Shown: one piece after another, positions 1-7,791 of the stretch
Layout: each line of letters begins with the position of its first letter
Numbering within the stretch: position 1 is the first letter of the stretch
DNA from: Priestia megaterium
GTDB taxonomy: Bacteria; Bacillota; Bacilli; Bacillales; Bacillaceae_H
Direction of reading: 5' to 3'
Length of the DNA: 64,000 bases
NCBI RefSeq assembly: GCF_009497655.1
Contig: NZ_CP023317.1
Span: forward strand, 271,501-335,500
Made by a program: the position numbers and the translations under genes
The notes under the pieces: generated by a model
The model's input: only the letters and a program-made list of their open reading frames with translations
The model's database searches: none
Told to the model about the DNA's origin: nothing

Positions 1-722
1 GTGGATCATCAGCTAAAAAAGATGCGCTCACTGAAATCAAAGACAGAGGGAAAATTGTCATTGGAGTTAAAAATGATACGCGTTTGTTTGGCTTAAAGAA
101 TCCAAAGACGGGTGAAGTAGAAGGTTTTGATGTTGATATTTCTAAGCAGCTGGCTAAAGAGATTTTAGGAGATGAAAACAAGGTAGAATTTAAAGAAGTT
201 ACGTCCAAAACAAGGGTTCCTCTTCTTCAAAAAGGAGATATTGACGCTGTTGTTGCAACAATGACCATCACAGATGAGCGTAAAAAAGAAGTGGATTTTA
301 CGGATGTGTATTTTCAAGCTGGCCAGTCTCTTCTTGTGAAAAAAGGCAGTAAAATTAAAAGCGTTGATGATTTGAAGAAAGGTACTAAAGTGTTGGCTGT
401 TAAAGGATCAACTTCAGCTATTAATATTCGCGAAAAAGCACCGGAGACAACGGTATTAGAGTTTGAAAACTATGCAGAAGCATTTACCGCTTTAAAATCT
501 AAGCAAGGAGATGCTTTAACAACTGATGATGCTATTCTTTATGGAATGGCTGATGAAGATCCTTCTTATGAATTAGTAGGAAAGCCGTTCACAGAAGAGC
601 CTTATGGCATTGCTGTGAAAAAAGGAAACAAAGAGCTTGTAGATGCATTAAACGATGCGCTTAAAAAGATGAAAGACTCTGGAAAATATGATGAAATTCA
701 CGACAAGTGGATCAAACAATAA
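1..722 (+). CDS. glnH: Glutamine/polar amino acid ABC transporter substrate-binding protein (5' end missing)
   Basis: Extracellular solute-binding lipoprotein that captures glutamine or a related polar amino acid and hands it to the two permeases encoded next. The frame is open to the first base of the window (codons start at position 3, reading GSSAKK, as expected just after a lipobox Cys), so the signal peptide lies upstream and the TTG at 84 is only an internal Leu codon. The family 3 binding-protein core is visible: GVKNDTRLFG near the start, GFDVDISKQLAKE, then ATMTITDERKKEVDF with the substrate-contacting TITxER stretch, and the C-terminal IHDKWIKQ. Order binding protein, permease, permease matches glnHMP of B. 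subtilis, whose ATPase gene glnQ precedes glnH and would be off the left edge. Ligand identity is inferred from operon order. Confidence 0.85.
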   Translation, partial: GSSAKKDALTEIKDRGKIVIGVKNDTRLFGLKNPKTGEVEGFDVDISKQLAKEILGDENKVEFKEVTSKTRVPLLQKGDIDAVVATMTITDERKKEVDFTDVYFQAGQSLLVKKGSKIKSVDDLKKGTKVLAVKGSTSAINIREKAPETTVLEFENYAEAFTALKSKQGDALTTDDAILYGMADEDPSYELVGKPFTEEPYGIAVKKGNKELVDALNDALKKMKDSGKYDEIHDKWIKQ

Positions 723-741
723 GCGTACAGTTTTCTTTTCT

Positions 742-769
742 CAGGATGAGCAGCATTATGCTCATCCTG
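742..769 (+). promoter_or_regulatory. Intercistronic stem-loop glnH/glnM
   Basis: An 11-bp perfect stem (CAGGATGAGCA / TGCTCATCCTG) with a 6-nt loop sits 20 nt after the glnH stop and is followed only by a weak T stretch. It probably stabilises or partially terminates the glnH message so binding protein is made in excess of permease; this role is inferred. Confidence 0.55.
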
Positions 770-796
770 CTTGTTTAGTTGAAAGGAGGAAGAAAA

Positions 797-1435
797 TTGC
801 TGGATTTTTCAATTCTTACGAACAATATGGATCTTTATTTAGAAGGTTTTAAGTACACCATTATCGCCAGTCTGATTGCTTTAGTGGCCAGTTTTGTACT
901 TGGTACAATCATTGCGGTAATGCGAATAGCTCCTCTCAAAATAGTAAATGTAATTGGCACTGTCTACGTAGAGTTTATTCGAAATATTCCACTTGTGGTT
1001 ATCGTCTTTTTTATTTTTATTGTGGCAGGAATCAGCGGTACAGCAGCCGGAGTGCTGGGACTCACTATTTATACGGCAGCTTTTATCGCCGAAGCTATAC
1101 GAGCGGGAATTATGGCAGTTCCAAAAGGGCAGCTTGAAGCGGCGCGTTCATCCGGCCTTACGTACGGTCAGGCGATGCGATTCATTATATTGCCTCAAGC
1201 CATTAAAATTGTCATTCCTCCTCTTGGGAATCAATTTATTAATTTAGTGAAAAACTCATCCGTGCTAGGGATTGTTGCTGGTTTTGATTTAATGTATCAG
1301 GCAGATCTTGTTTCCTCTCAAACTTATGTAGTGTTTGATGTGTATATTTTTGTGGCTCTGTTTTATTTAGTTCTAACCATTCCGTTGAGTTTAGGAGTTG
1401 GTTATCTTGAGAAACGTCTTGGTAAAACAAGCTGA
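797..1435 (+). CDS. glnM: Glutamine ABC transporter permease
   Basis: Membrane permease of a HisM/GlnP-type amino-acid importer, about 212 residues with five hydrophobic segments. The cytoplasmic coupling motif EAARSSGLTYGQAMRF contacts the ATPase. I chose the TTG at 797 because it follows AAAGGAGGA (782-790) by 6 nt; an in-frame TTG at 779 lies upstream of that ribosome binding site. It is 14 nt before the second permease gene, so the two are cotranscribed and likely form a heterodimer. Family assignment is firm; the glnM name rests on gene order relative to B. subtilis glnQHMP. Confidence 0.85.
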   Translation: MLDFSILTNNMDLYLEGFKYTIIASLIALVASFVLGTIIAVMRIAPLKIVNVIGTVYVEFIRNIPLVVIVFFIFIVAGISGTAAGVLGLTIYTAAFIAEAIRAGIMAVPKGQLEAARSSGLTYGQAMRFIILPQAIKIVIPPLGNQFINLVKNSSVLGIVAGFDLMYQADLVSSQTYVVFDVYIFVALFYLVLTIPLSLGVGYLEKRLGKTS

Positions 1436-1449
1436 AAGGAGTGAAAGTG

Positions 1450-2100
1450 ATGGATTTTATGGGTGCTTATTCTCCTGATCACCTTTCCTTCTTAATGGAA
1501 GGATTTTGGGTCACTTTAAAAGTGGCATTCATTTCGATTGTGTTAAGTTTTATTATTGGAAGTATAGTAGGTATTTTAAGGTATGCCCGCATTCCAGTTC
1601 TGTCTCATGTACTCGCTTTTGTCGTAGAAATTATCCGGAATTTGCCGCTTCTTTTAATCATCTTTTTTACATACTTTGCTTTACCTGAAATCGGAATTGA
1701 TATGGAAATTACGTCAGCAGCGATTGTGGCCCTCACTGTATTTGAATCTGCTATGATTTCAGAAATTATCCGAAGCGGATTAAAATCAATTGAAAAAGGA
1801 CAAATTGAAGCGGCACGTTCATCAGGTTTAAACTATTACCAAATGCTTCGTTTTATTGTATTGCCACAAGCTTTGCGACGAATGGTACCTCCTTTAGTTA
1901 GTCAATTTATTTCATTATTAAAAGATACGTCGCTTGCAGTGGTCATCGCGCTTCCTGATTTGCTGCATAATGCTCAAATCATTTATGGACAGAAACAAAG
2001 TTACGTGGTGCCGATGTTTTTGATCATTGCGATGATGTATTTTATTGTAAACTATGCTTTATCAGTCATTGCACGAAGACTAGAAGTCAAAAGGGTGTAG
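1450..2100 (+). CDS. glnP: Glutamine ABC transporter permease
   Basis: Second permease of the glutamine importer, 216 residues, homologous to the preceding gene: same five-helix layout and coupling loop (EAARSSGLNYYQMLRF). The ATG at 1450 is preceded at 8 nt by AAAGGAG (1435-1441), better placed than the in-frame GTG at 1441 that overlaps it. The last codons form the 5' arm of the operon terminator, so the stop codon lies in the hairpin loop. With GlnM it would make the transmembrane channel energised by a GlnQ ATPase encoded outside this window. Confidence 0.85.
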   Translation: MDFMGAYSPDHLSFLMEGFWVTLKVAFISIVLSFIIGSIVGILRYARIPVLSHVLAFVVEIIRNLPLLLIIFFTYFALPEIGIDMEITSAAIVALTVFESAMISEIIRSGLKSIEKGQIEAARSSGLNYYQMLRFIVLPQALRRMVPPLVSQFISLLKDTSLAVVIALPDLLHNAQIIYGQKQSYVVPMFLIIAMMYFIVNYALSVIARRLEVKRV

Positions 2101-2124
2101 ATACTCTTTTGACTTTATTTTTGG
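2085..2124 (+). terminator. Intrinsic terminator of the gln operon
   Basis: AGTCAAAAG (2085-2093) pairs with CTTTTGACT (2106-2114), with two further inner pairs, followed by TTATTTTT. The 5' arm lies inside the glnP coding region and the stop codon TAG is in the loop. Confidence 0.8.
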
Positions 2125-2137
2125 AAAATAAATAACA

Positions 2138-2167
2138 TTGACAATGCATTGTTGCAACGCATAAAAT
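2138..2167 (+). promoter_or_regulatory. Sigma-A promoter with palindrome, upstream of the permease leader
   Basis: TTGACA (2138-2143), 18-nt spacer, TAAAAT (2162-2167). A 12-bp perfect palindrome ACAATGCATTGT (2141-2152) overlaps the -35 end and spacer, suggesting a repressor site. Transcript would start near 2174 and meet a terminator before the permease gene. Confidence 0.55.
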
Positions 2168-2237
2168 GACTAAAGTAACAGTGATTAAATGAGATTATTT
2201 TCATTCATTATATAGAAGAAAAAAACAGTGTTGGTCC

Positions 2238-2267
2238 AACCCCTACTGAATATCCGGTAGGGGTTTT
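2238..2267 (+). terminator. Leader terminator before the amino acid permease
   Basis: AACCCCTAC (2238-2246) and GTAGGGGTT (2257-2265) form a stem followed by T residues. It lies about 65 nt downstream of the predicted start site and 59 nt upstream of the permease ATG, the position of an attenuator. I found no T-box or other known riboswitch consensus in the leader. Confidence 0.65.
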
Positions 2268-2325
2268 TGTGCAAGAAGTGATTTGGTTAAACTAACACGT
2301 AAAATGAACAGAAGGGACGGGCATT

Positions 2326-3681
2326 ATGGGAAAACAAGATCAAAATTTAAAAAAAGGTCTGTTGCCTCGTCATGTGCAGCTCATTGCACTTGCCGGCATG
2401 ATTGGGACAGGCATTTTTAAAGGTAGCGCTGACACGCTAGGTATTGCAGGACCAAGTGTTGTACTTGCGTATTTATTTGGCGGCCTTATCTTATTTATTG
2501 TAATGACAGCACTAGCGGAGATGGCAATTGTCTATCCGAATATGAACGTACAAAATTTAGTGCATAAGGCATTCGGTACGCAAACCTCTTTTATTGTAGG
2601 GTGGCTGTACTGGGTGAACTGGATTGTTGTGACGATTGTTGAACTGCTTGCGGGAGGAAGCTTTTTGAAGTTTTGGTTCCCTTCTGTACCTCTTTGGCTC
2701 TTAAGCTTTCTCTGTGCAGTGCTGATTGTAGGGATGAATTTATTTCAAGTGAAGTATTACGGAGAAATTGAGTTTTGGTTTGCCGGTATTAAAGTAATTG
2801 CTCTTACTGCTTTTATCATTTTGGGAGCTTTCATTTTATTCGGTGTAATTCCAAGCGATGTGCAAAACCCTTGGGCAAATTATACGGCTCATGGAGGCTT
2901 TTTCCCTCACGGCATGAGCGGTGTGCTGAGTGCCTTTTTAATTGTGATGTTCTCTTACGGGGGAGCTGAACTAATTGGTGTGGCCGTAACGGAAACAAAA
3001 GATGTAAAAAACGTGTTACCGAAAGTAATTAAAGGCACAGTATGGCGAGTGATTGGCTTTTATATTTTGCCTATTTTAATTATTTGCGGCCTTATGCCCT
3101 GGAATTCTGTATCGGGGCAAGACAGTCCCTTTGTGCAAGTGTTTAGTATTACCGGTCTGCCAGGTGCGGCTCACATTATGAACTTCGTTTTATTGACGGC
3201 CGTTTTATCAGCAGCCAATTCAGGGATGTATGCAACTTCGCGTACGCTCTATGCTATGGCTCAAAGCGGGGAAGCGTCAAAGCGCTTCTTGAAAGTTTCG
3301 AAAAACGGTATTCCGATTAATGGGTTAATGATTACGGCTGCTTGTATTTTAATAGGTTTATTTTTAGCCTATAAAACGCCGGATAATGTAATTAGTTATT
3401 TAATGACTATTCCAGGTTTCACGATCATTCTCATTTGGGTGAGCATTTGTTTAGCTCAATTAAAGCTGCGTAAAGGGTATAAAGAAAAGCCGTTTTTTGC
3501 CTTAAAGTGGTTTCCTTATACAACGCTCTTTGCAACAGCAGCACTGCTTGTTATTTTTGTATCGTTTATGTTTAACAAAAACAATGTGATTGGATCAAGC
3601 GTATGTGCGGTTATCCTGGTCGTACTCCTCATTTTTTCATTTATTAATAAAAGTCGAAAAGAAAAAAAGTTTGAAGTATAG
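2326..3681 (+). CDS. APC-family amino acid permease
   Basis: Twelve-helix amino acid/proton symporter of the amino acid-polyamine-organocation superfamily, 451 residues, the usual length. The helix-1 substrate motif is clear (GMIGTGIFKGSA), as are the conserved acidic residue in helix 3 (ALAEMAIVYP) and the helix 6 region YGGAELIGVAVTE. ATG at 2326 follows AAGGGAC. It stands alone between two terminators with its own promoter/leader. Closest known relatives would be B. subtilis YbxG/YbgF/AapA-type permeases; sequence alone does not fix the substrate (threonine, alanine, GABA and basic amino acids are all transported by this subfamily). Confidence 0.85.
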   Translation: MGKQDQNLKKGLLPRHVQLIALAGMIGTGIFKGSADTLGIAGPSVVLAYLFGGLILFIVMTALAEMAIVYPNMNVQNLVHKAFGTQTSFIVGWLYWVNWIVVTIVELLAGGSFLKFWFPSVPLWLLSFLCAVLIVGMNLFQVKYYGEIEFWFAGIKVIALTAFIILGAFILFGVIPSDVQNPWANYTAHGGFFPHGMSGVLSAFLIVMFSYGGAELIGVAVTETKDVKNVLPKVIKGTVWRVIGFYILPILIICGLMPWNSVSGQDSPFVQVFSITGLPGAAHIMNFVLLTAVLSAANSGMYATSRTLYAMAQSGEASKRFLKVSKNGIPINGLMITAACILIGLFLAYKTPDNVISYLMTIPGFTIILIWVSICLAQLKLRKGYKEKPFFALKWFPYTTLFATAALLVIFVSFMFNKNNVIGSSVCAVILVVLLIFSFINKSRKEKKFEV

Positions 3682-3698
3682 CAAAAAGGCAATATACT

Positions 3699-3735
3699 AG
3701 AAAGACGAGGGTAAAAGCTTGTCTTTCTTTTTTTG
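3699..3735 (+). terminator. Intrinsic terminator of the permease gene
   Basis: AGAAAGACGAG (3699-3709) pairs over 11 positions with CTTGTCTTTCT (3718-3728, one G-U), followed by seven T residues. Confidence 0.75.
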
Positions 3736-3808
3736 CGAAAATTTCTGTATCACGTTACATATTTCTAGATGAAATGTTTAGTTAAATAAATAAAGGATGA
3801 GGACTACA

Positions 3809-5086
3809 ATGGAATCAAATAATGTATTTACAACAAACCCAAAAAAGAAATCAAAGCACTTGGCCACGATTTCTTTGGCGATTATGGGAGTGGGCTTCGT
3901 TGCCACCATGCCTTTTGGTGATTCAATTTGGGGTCGGTTGCTTCAAGGTGGGTTCGAAGCTGGATTAGTCGGGGGCTTAGCGGATTGGTTTGCAGTTACG
4001 GCTCTTTTTCGTCACCCTTTAGGCATTCCTATTCCACACACTGCGCTGCTTCCTAAAAACAGGCAGCGTATTACAAAAGGGTTAGTCTCAACGCTTGAAA
4101 ACGACTGGCTGTCAAAAGAAAGCATTCAAGAAAAAGTGAAAAGAATTGCGTTTACAAAGCGTTTGCTTCCGATTGTTCGAAAAGGTGTTCATTCGGAAAC
4201 GATTCAACAAAAAGGAACAGCACTGCTTGTTGATGCGATTAATCGTGTGGATACAGAGAAAGTAGTTCCTATTATTGAAAAAGAGCTCAAGTCATCGCTT
4301 TCAGCAATAGAGTTAAAGCCTATTGTGCATTCGATTGTTGGAGAAGTGGTTAGAAATCAGTATGATGAAAAAGCACTTGATGTTCTTTTAAATAAGGGAG
4401 AGGGCTGGATTAAAAAAGAAGAAACCCAGTATCAGCTCGGAAGTATTGCTAAAAATGCGCTTGATAATATTGAGCTTGACGGTATTTTACAATTTGCTCT
4501 CAAATCATTTCAAAGCATGATTAACGAAGAGAAGCTAGGGTCTATTTTGCAAAATCTACTGCTTTCTATTACAGGTCGTCTTCGTAATGAAGATGATGAA
4601 TATCGCCTTGCTTTGGTAAATGGAATTAGAAAAGAGCTGCAAGGCTTGGAACACAATGAAGAGCTTCTTGAGAAATTAGAAGCATGGAAACAAAAAACGA
4701 TTAATGAATTAAATGTAACGAATAAATTAACAGAAATCGTCGATAAAATGAAAGCGAAAGTGACGGCATTTATTGAAAGCCCTGAATTTATGAAAAGCTA
4801 CGCCGTTCCTTACGTAGAGAGCTGGCTGAATGCTCTTGAAGGGGATGCACAGCGTCAAGAAGCAATTGATACGGCTATTCAAAAGCAAATCATGAGTTTT
4901 GTAGACGAGAATCATTCAAAAATTGGGCAGCTTGTTCAAGAAAACTTAGATAAATTAGATGATGAAACGCTTGTGGATATGATGGAAAACAATGTCGGAA
5001 AAGATTTGCAGTGGATTCGAGTGAACGGAGCTCTATGTGGATTCTTGATTGGTATTGTGTTAACGGTTATTAAATTAGCGGTATAA
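3809..5086 (+). CDS. DUF445 family membrane protein
   Basis: A 425-residue protein of the DUF445 family (YheB-type in Bacillus). It has one N-terminal membrane helix (about residues 19-37) followed by the family signature GGLADWFAVTALFRHP, a long soluble alpha-helical, charged middle, and a C-terminal helix (about 405-423), so both ends are anchored. ATG at 3809 is favoured because GAGG lies 6 nt upstream; an in-frame ATG at 3797 sits within the ribosome binding region. Function is unknown; the family's architecture suggests a membrane-surface scaffold. Monocistronic, bounded by terminators on both sides. Confidence 0.8.
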   Translation: MESNNVFTTNPKKKSKHLATISLAIMGVGFVATMPFGDSIWGRLLQGGFEAGLVGGLADWFAVTALFRHPLGIPIPHTALLPKNRQRITKGLVSTLENDWLSKESIQEKVKRIAFTKRLLPIVRKGVHSETIQQKGTALLVDAINRVDTEKVVPIIEKELKSSLSAIELKPIVHSIVGEVVRNQYDEKALDVLLNKGEGWIKKEETQYQLGSIAKNALDNIELDGILQFALKSFQSMINEEKLGSILQNLLLSITGRLRNEDDEYRLALVNGIRKELQGLEHNEELLEKLEAWKQKTINELNVTNKLTEIVDKMKAKVTAFIESPEFMKSYAVPYVESWLNALEGDAQRQEAIDTAIQKQIMSFVDENHSKIGQLVQENLDKLDDETLVDMMENNVGKDLQWIRVNGALCGFLIGIVLTVIKLAV

Positions 5087-5092
5087 AAAAGA

Positions 5093-5119
5093 AGCACGCT
5101 CCTTTTGGAGCGTGCTTTT
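5093..5119. terminator. Bidirectional terminator
   Basis: AGCACGCTCC / GGAGCGTGCT with a TTTT loop, T run on the + side and a T-rich run on the - side. It serves the DUF445 gene and the convergent PepSY gene. Confidence 0.85.
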
Positions 5120-5123
5120 TCTA

Positions 5124-5660
5124 TTAATCATCTATTTCTACACTGATTACGTCACCGTTTTTGGCATCTACTGAAACAGTTGCTTCACGTTTATCGGCTG
5201 TGTCAATTTCAATTTCATATACTAAACGGTTGTTTTCTTGGTCTAAATCCGTTTCGTTAACGGTTCCTTTAGCACTTTTTAAAGCTGTTTTTATCGCTTG
5301 ATCTAATGAAATGGCAGGGGAAGCGTTTTGGAGATTCTCTTCTTTCTCATCATCATCTTTTGGGTCTTCATCAAATTCAATGATTTTACCGCTGCTGCTG
5401 TCAATATCTACATCGTATTCTTTATTACCTTTTGTGATGTCTACTTCATATTGTTTAACGCCATCATCTACGGCTAATTGGATATTTGTAATGTCACCGC
5501 CGTCTGTTTTTTGAAGAGCAATGTCTTTTGCCTTTGCTTCTTCAATCGTTGTGGTTTGCTTCTTGTCATTGCTTTTGGACTGATCTGTCATGGCATATGC
5601 ACTTGCACCTAATCCACTGACTAATACTGCACTGGCTAAAACGGTTGTAATAACTTTCAT
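5124..5660 (-). CDS. Secreted PepSY-domain protein (YkoI-like)
   Basis: Exported protein of 178 residues: signal peptide 1-23 (cleavage after SAYA), then two PepSY domains (about 40-95 and 115-178) separated by an acidic DDDEKEE linker. PepSY domains are thought to inhibit or bind proteases and cell-surface targets; here each ends in the typical YEVDI / VISVEID strand pair. ATG at 5660 follows AAGGAGG. It is the last of four minus-strand genes with a two-component system and a second PepSY protein, the same set as ykoGHI of B. subtilis. A separate promoter lies in 5661-5765. Probable output of the adjacent response regulator (inferred). Confidence 0.75.
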   Translation of the reverse strand: MKVITTVLASAVLVSGLGASAYAMTDQSKSNDKKQTTTIEEAKAKDIALQKTDGGDITNIQLAVDDGVKQYEVDITKGNKEYDVDIDSSSGKIIEFDEDPKDDDEKEENLQNASPAISLDQAIKTALKSAKGTVNETDLDQENNRLVYEIEIDTADKREATVSVDAKNGDVISVEIDD

Positions 5661-5731
5661 ATGTTACAGCCTCCTTGATTTGTTGTTAAGACTATCTTAG
5701 CCAATGAACTTTAAAGGAAAAGAAGAAGAAG

Positions 5732-5748
5732 TTTAAAATTTTCTTAGA
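5732..5748 (-). promoter_or_regulatory. Hexamer direct repeat upstream of the PepSY gene
   Basis: On the minus strand TCTAAG-N5-TTTAAA, an 11-bp-phased direct repeat typical of OmpR-class regulator sites. A TAAGAT -10 (5694-5699) lies downstream, with another TTTAAA (5710-5715) exactly 10 nt before it. Compare the repeat at 6413-6429. Confidence 0.45.
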
Positions 5749-5764
5749 AATAAATAAAGGTGTA

Positions 5765-5792
5765 TAAAAAAAGCACAGCTTTTCGCTGTACT
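5765..5792 (-). terminator. Terminator after the membrane PepSY gene
   Basis: Minus strand AGTACAGC / GCTGTGCT (one U-G pair) then seven T residues, 1 nt after the stop codon. It separates the first three genes from the last PepSY gene. Confidence 0.7.
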
Positions 5793-5793
5793 T

Positions 5794-6369
5794 TTAATCG
5801 TCGTCATTTTCATAGGTGATGGAATCTACATGCCCAGAGTAAGCATTTATCATTACTTTAGCTTCTCTTGTTTTAGACTGATCAATTTCGACTTCGTAGA
5901 AGGTTTGGCCTTCTTCCTCTTCTATTTCAACTGAGGAAAACGTTCCTTTTACTTTTTGTAAAGCAATATCTCTTGCTTGTTCCATTGAAATGAGAGGCTC
6001 GTCGGATGTAGGAGAAACTGGTGGCTGCTCGCTCTTTTTTTGTTCTTCTTCTGTATCATTTTTAGTTTGAGTAGACGTTTGTTTCTCTACTTTTTGTTTG
6101 ATTAATGACTGGACTTCTCCATTTTTTCCATTTACTGTGATGTGGTATGGCATATCATCTTTAAGCAAAGTTATTTGATAAATCGGTTCATCATCTTTTT
6201 GAGAAAAGCTTGCATTTTCAATAGTGCCGCCATATTTTTGCTGGATGATACTGCTGACGTCCGATTCGGATAAAAGTGTATCAGGCCGATTCACTGCTTT
6301 TGCTATTCCGTAAAAGCAAGCTGAACCAACGGCAAGAAAAATAAGTATAAAAAGCACCGTTTTCTTCAT
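5794..6369 (-). CDS. Membrane-anchored PepSY-domain protein
   Basis: 191 residues: an uncleaved-looking N-terminal membrane helix (about 4-24, LFILIFLAVGSACFYGIA), a first PepSY-like region (about 35-90), a charged E/K/Q/S linker (95-125) and a canonical PepSY domain (about 126-188, ISMEQARDIALQKVKG ... VDSITYENDD). It would face the outside of the cell. ATG at 6369 follows GGAGGTGAAT. It lies 72 nt after the kinase gene but has its own promoter-like TATACT and a regulator-type direct repeat in that gap, so it can be expressed separately. Likely an effector or feedback ligand of the adjacent kinase; this is inference from context. Confidence 0.7.
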   Translation of the reverse strand: MKKTVLFILIFLAVGSACFYGIAKAVNRPDTLLSESDVSSIIQQKYGGTIENASFSQKDDEPIYQITLLKDDMPYHITVNGKNGEVQSLIKQKVEKQTSTQTKNDTEEEQKKSEQPPVSPTSDEPLISMEQARDIALQKVKGTFSSVEIEEEEGQTFYEVEIDQSKTREAKVMINAYSGHVDSITYENDDD

Positions 6370-6396
6370 ACATTCACCTCCAGTATCTTAAAAAGT

Positions 6397-6429
6397 AGTA
6401 TAGCAGGCAATTCTTAAAAATCTCTAAGA
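6397..6429 (-). promoter_or_regulatory. Response-regulator-type direct repeat and -10 upstream of PepSY gene
   Basis: On the minus strand TCTTAG-N5-TTTAAG (6413-6429) ends exactly 10 nt before TATACT (6397-6402). The arrangement matches promoters activated by OmpR-class regulators, where a hexamer repeat replaces the -35 element. Confidence 0.5.
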
Positions 6430-6441
6430 AACGGTGAGAAA

Positions 6442-7788
6442 TTAAAGAGGAAAGCAAACCGTTACGGATGTCCCTTTTCCTTCATCGCTGCTAATCTCAA
6501 TACGTCCGCTATGAGTTTCTACAATCTTTCGAGCAATGGATAATCCAAGCCCTGAACCACCGGTTTCTCGATTTCTTGCTTTATCTACGCGAAAAAAGCG
6601 TTCATACACGTTTGATAAGTCTTCTTTTGGAATACCAATTCCTTGATCTGTGACCGTAATCCTAAAGCTTTCGCTTCTTGTTATAGTTACTTCCACTGCT
6701 TTTTCACTATATTTAATGGCATTATCTAAGAGGATGTACAGCAGCTGCTTTAAGCGTTTTTCATCGGCTGTTACGACGGGCTGATCGGTTTTTACGTTTA
6801 AATAAATGGTTCGTTCAAAGGCTTGTTCTAGATGTTTGATTGTTTGTCTGCAGACGGCCGCCGCATCTACGTGTTCCATGTGAAGCTTCCACTGCGACTC
6901 ATCTTTCGCAAGCACCAGCATTTGAGACGTAAGCTGTTTCATGCGTAAAGACTCAGAGTGAATGGCTTCGATGGCTTCTTCTAAAATATCTGGACGCTTC
7001 ATCCCCCATCGTTTTAGCATATTGGCATAGCTTTCTACCACGGTCAGGGGTGTTTTTAATTCATGAGAAGCATCGGATACGAACTGCTCTTGCTTTTTAT
7101 AGTTTTCCTCTAATAAATCCATCATATTATTGAAGGTGTTGGCCATTTGATCTAACTCATCTTTAGAAGAGGAAGAGAGAGCGATTTTTTTGAATGTGCG
7201 AGACACTTGAATTTCTTCCATAGTATGAATAAGAGATTTGATAGGCCGCAAAATGATTTTACTTAAAAGCCGTCCGGCAAATATGGTCGGAATTAATATA
7301 ACAAGAGAGGCAATAAGCAAGATGAATTTTAATGTCTGCAGAGATTGTTCCACATCTGCCAGCTGTTCTGTGACTTCCAAAGAAACAACTTCGCCGTCCG
7401 TCCAAATGACGGGAGTATGCGAAATTGCGTATAGGTGGCCGTCGTCTTCTTTGATGGTTGTTTGTTCATTTGAATAATAAGAATAAGGTAAGTCCTGAAG
7501 TTCTTTGGTTTGATCAGTAACCGATACAACTAAAGGACTCCCTGATTTAGGCAAAATGCGAATCATCCCGTTAGGAGGCAAATAGGCACGAAGCAAATTG
7601 GCTTGTTTAACCGTCGCACTGGTTTGTTTTAGCCCATTTGTTACGTTGCTTGTTTCTGCTTGCAAACGTTCAATTGCGTTGTCTTCCATGGTTTTCTTGA
7701 AAATGAAGTAAATCGAACTGTTTGCAATTACTAAGAGAATAAAAAGCAGGGCAGTTGATGTAAGGATAATCTTTGTTTGCAGTTTCAT
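6442..7788 (-). CDS. Two-component sensor histidine kinase (YkoH-like)
   Basis: Transmembrane OmpR-partner kinase of 448 residues. N-terminal helix (about 7-28), an extracytoplasmic sensor of about 120 residues, second helix (about 152-172), HAMP linker (ILRPIKSLIHTMEEI), HisKA with the phospho-acceptor His in SDASHELKTPLTVV (about residue 241), and HATPase with N box DNAIKYS, G1 DQGIGIP and G2 GGSGLGLSIA. The ATG at 7788 uses AAGGAG, which is embedded in the last codons of the response regulator gene 3 nt away, so translation is coupled. Length and gene order match B. subtilis YkoH; signal unknown, cell-envelope or cation stress plausible. Confidence 0.85.
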   Translation of the reverse strand: MKLQTKIILTSTALLFILLVIANSSIYFIFKKTMEDNAIERLQAETSNVTNGLKQTSATVKQANLLRAYLPPNGMIRILPKSGSPLVVSVTDQTKELQDLPYSYYSNEQTTIKEDDGHLYAISHTPVIWTDGEVVSLEVTEQLADVEQSLQTLKFILLIASLVILIPTIFAGRLLSKIILRPIKSLIHTMEEIQVSRTFKKIALSSSSKDELDQMANTFNNMMDLLEENYKKQEQFVSDASHELKTPLTVVESYANMLKRWGMKRPDILEEAIEAIHSESLRMKQLTSQMLVLAKDESQWKLHMEHVDAAAVCRQTIKHLEQAFERTIYLNVKTDQPVVTADEKRLKQLLYILLDNAIKYSEKAVEVTITRSESFRITVTDQGIGIPKEDLSNVYERFFRVDKARNRETGGSGLGLSIARKIVETHSGRIEISSDEGKGTSVTVCFPL

Positions 7789-7791
7789 AAG

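Noticed and set aside
84-722. Complete 212-residue gene starting at TTG 84
   Set aside because: The frame is open to the window edge and the upstream codons match the binding-protein family, so 84 is internal.
3774-3800. Sigma-B promoter (GTTTAG ... GGATGA) before the DUF445 gene
   Set aside because: The -10 would coincide with the ribosome binding site and only loosely resembles GGGTAT.
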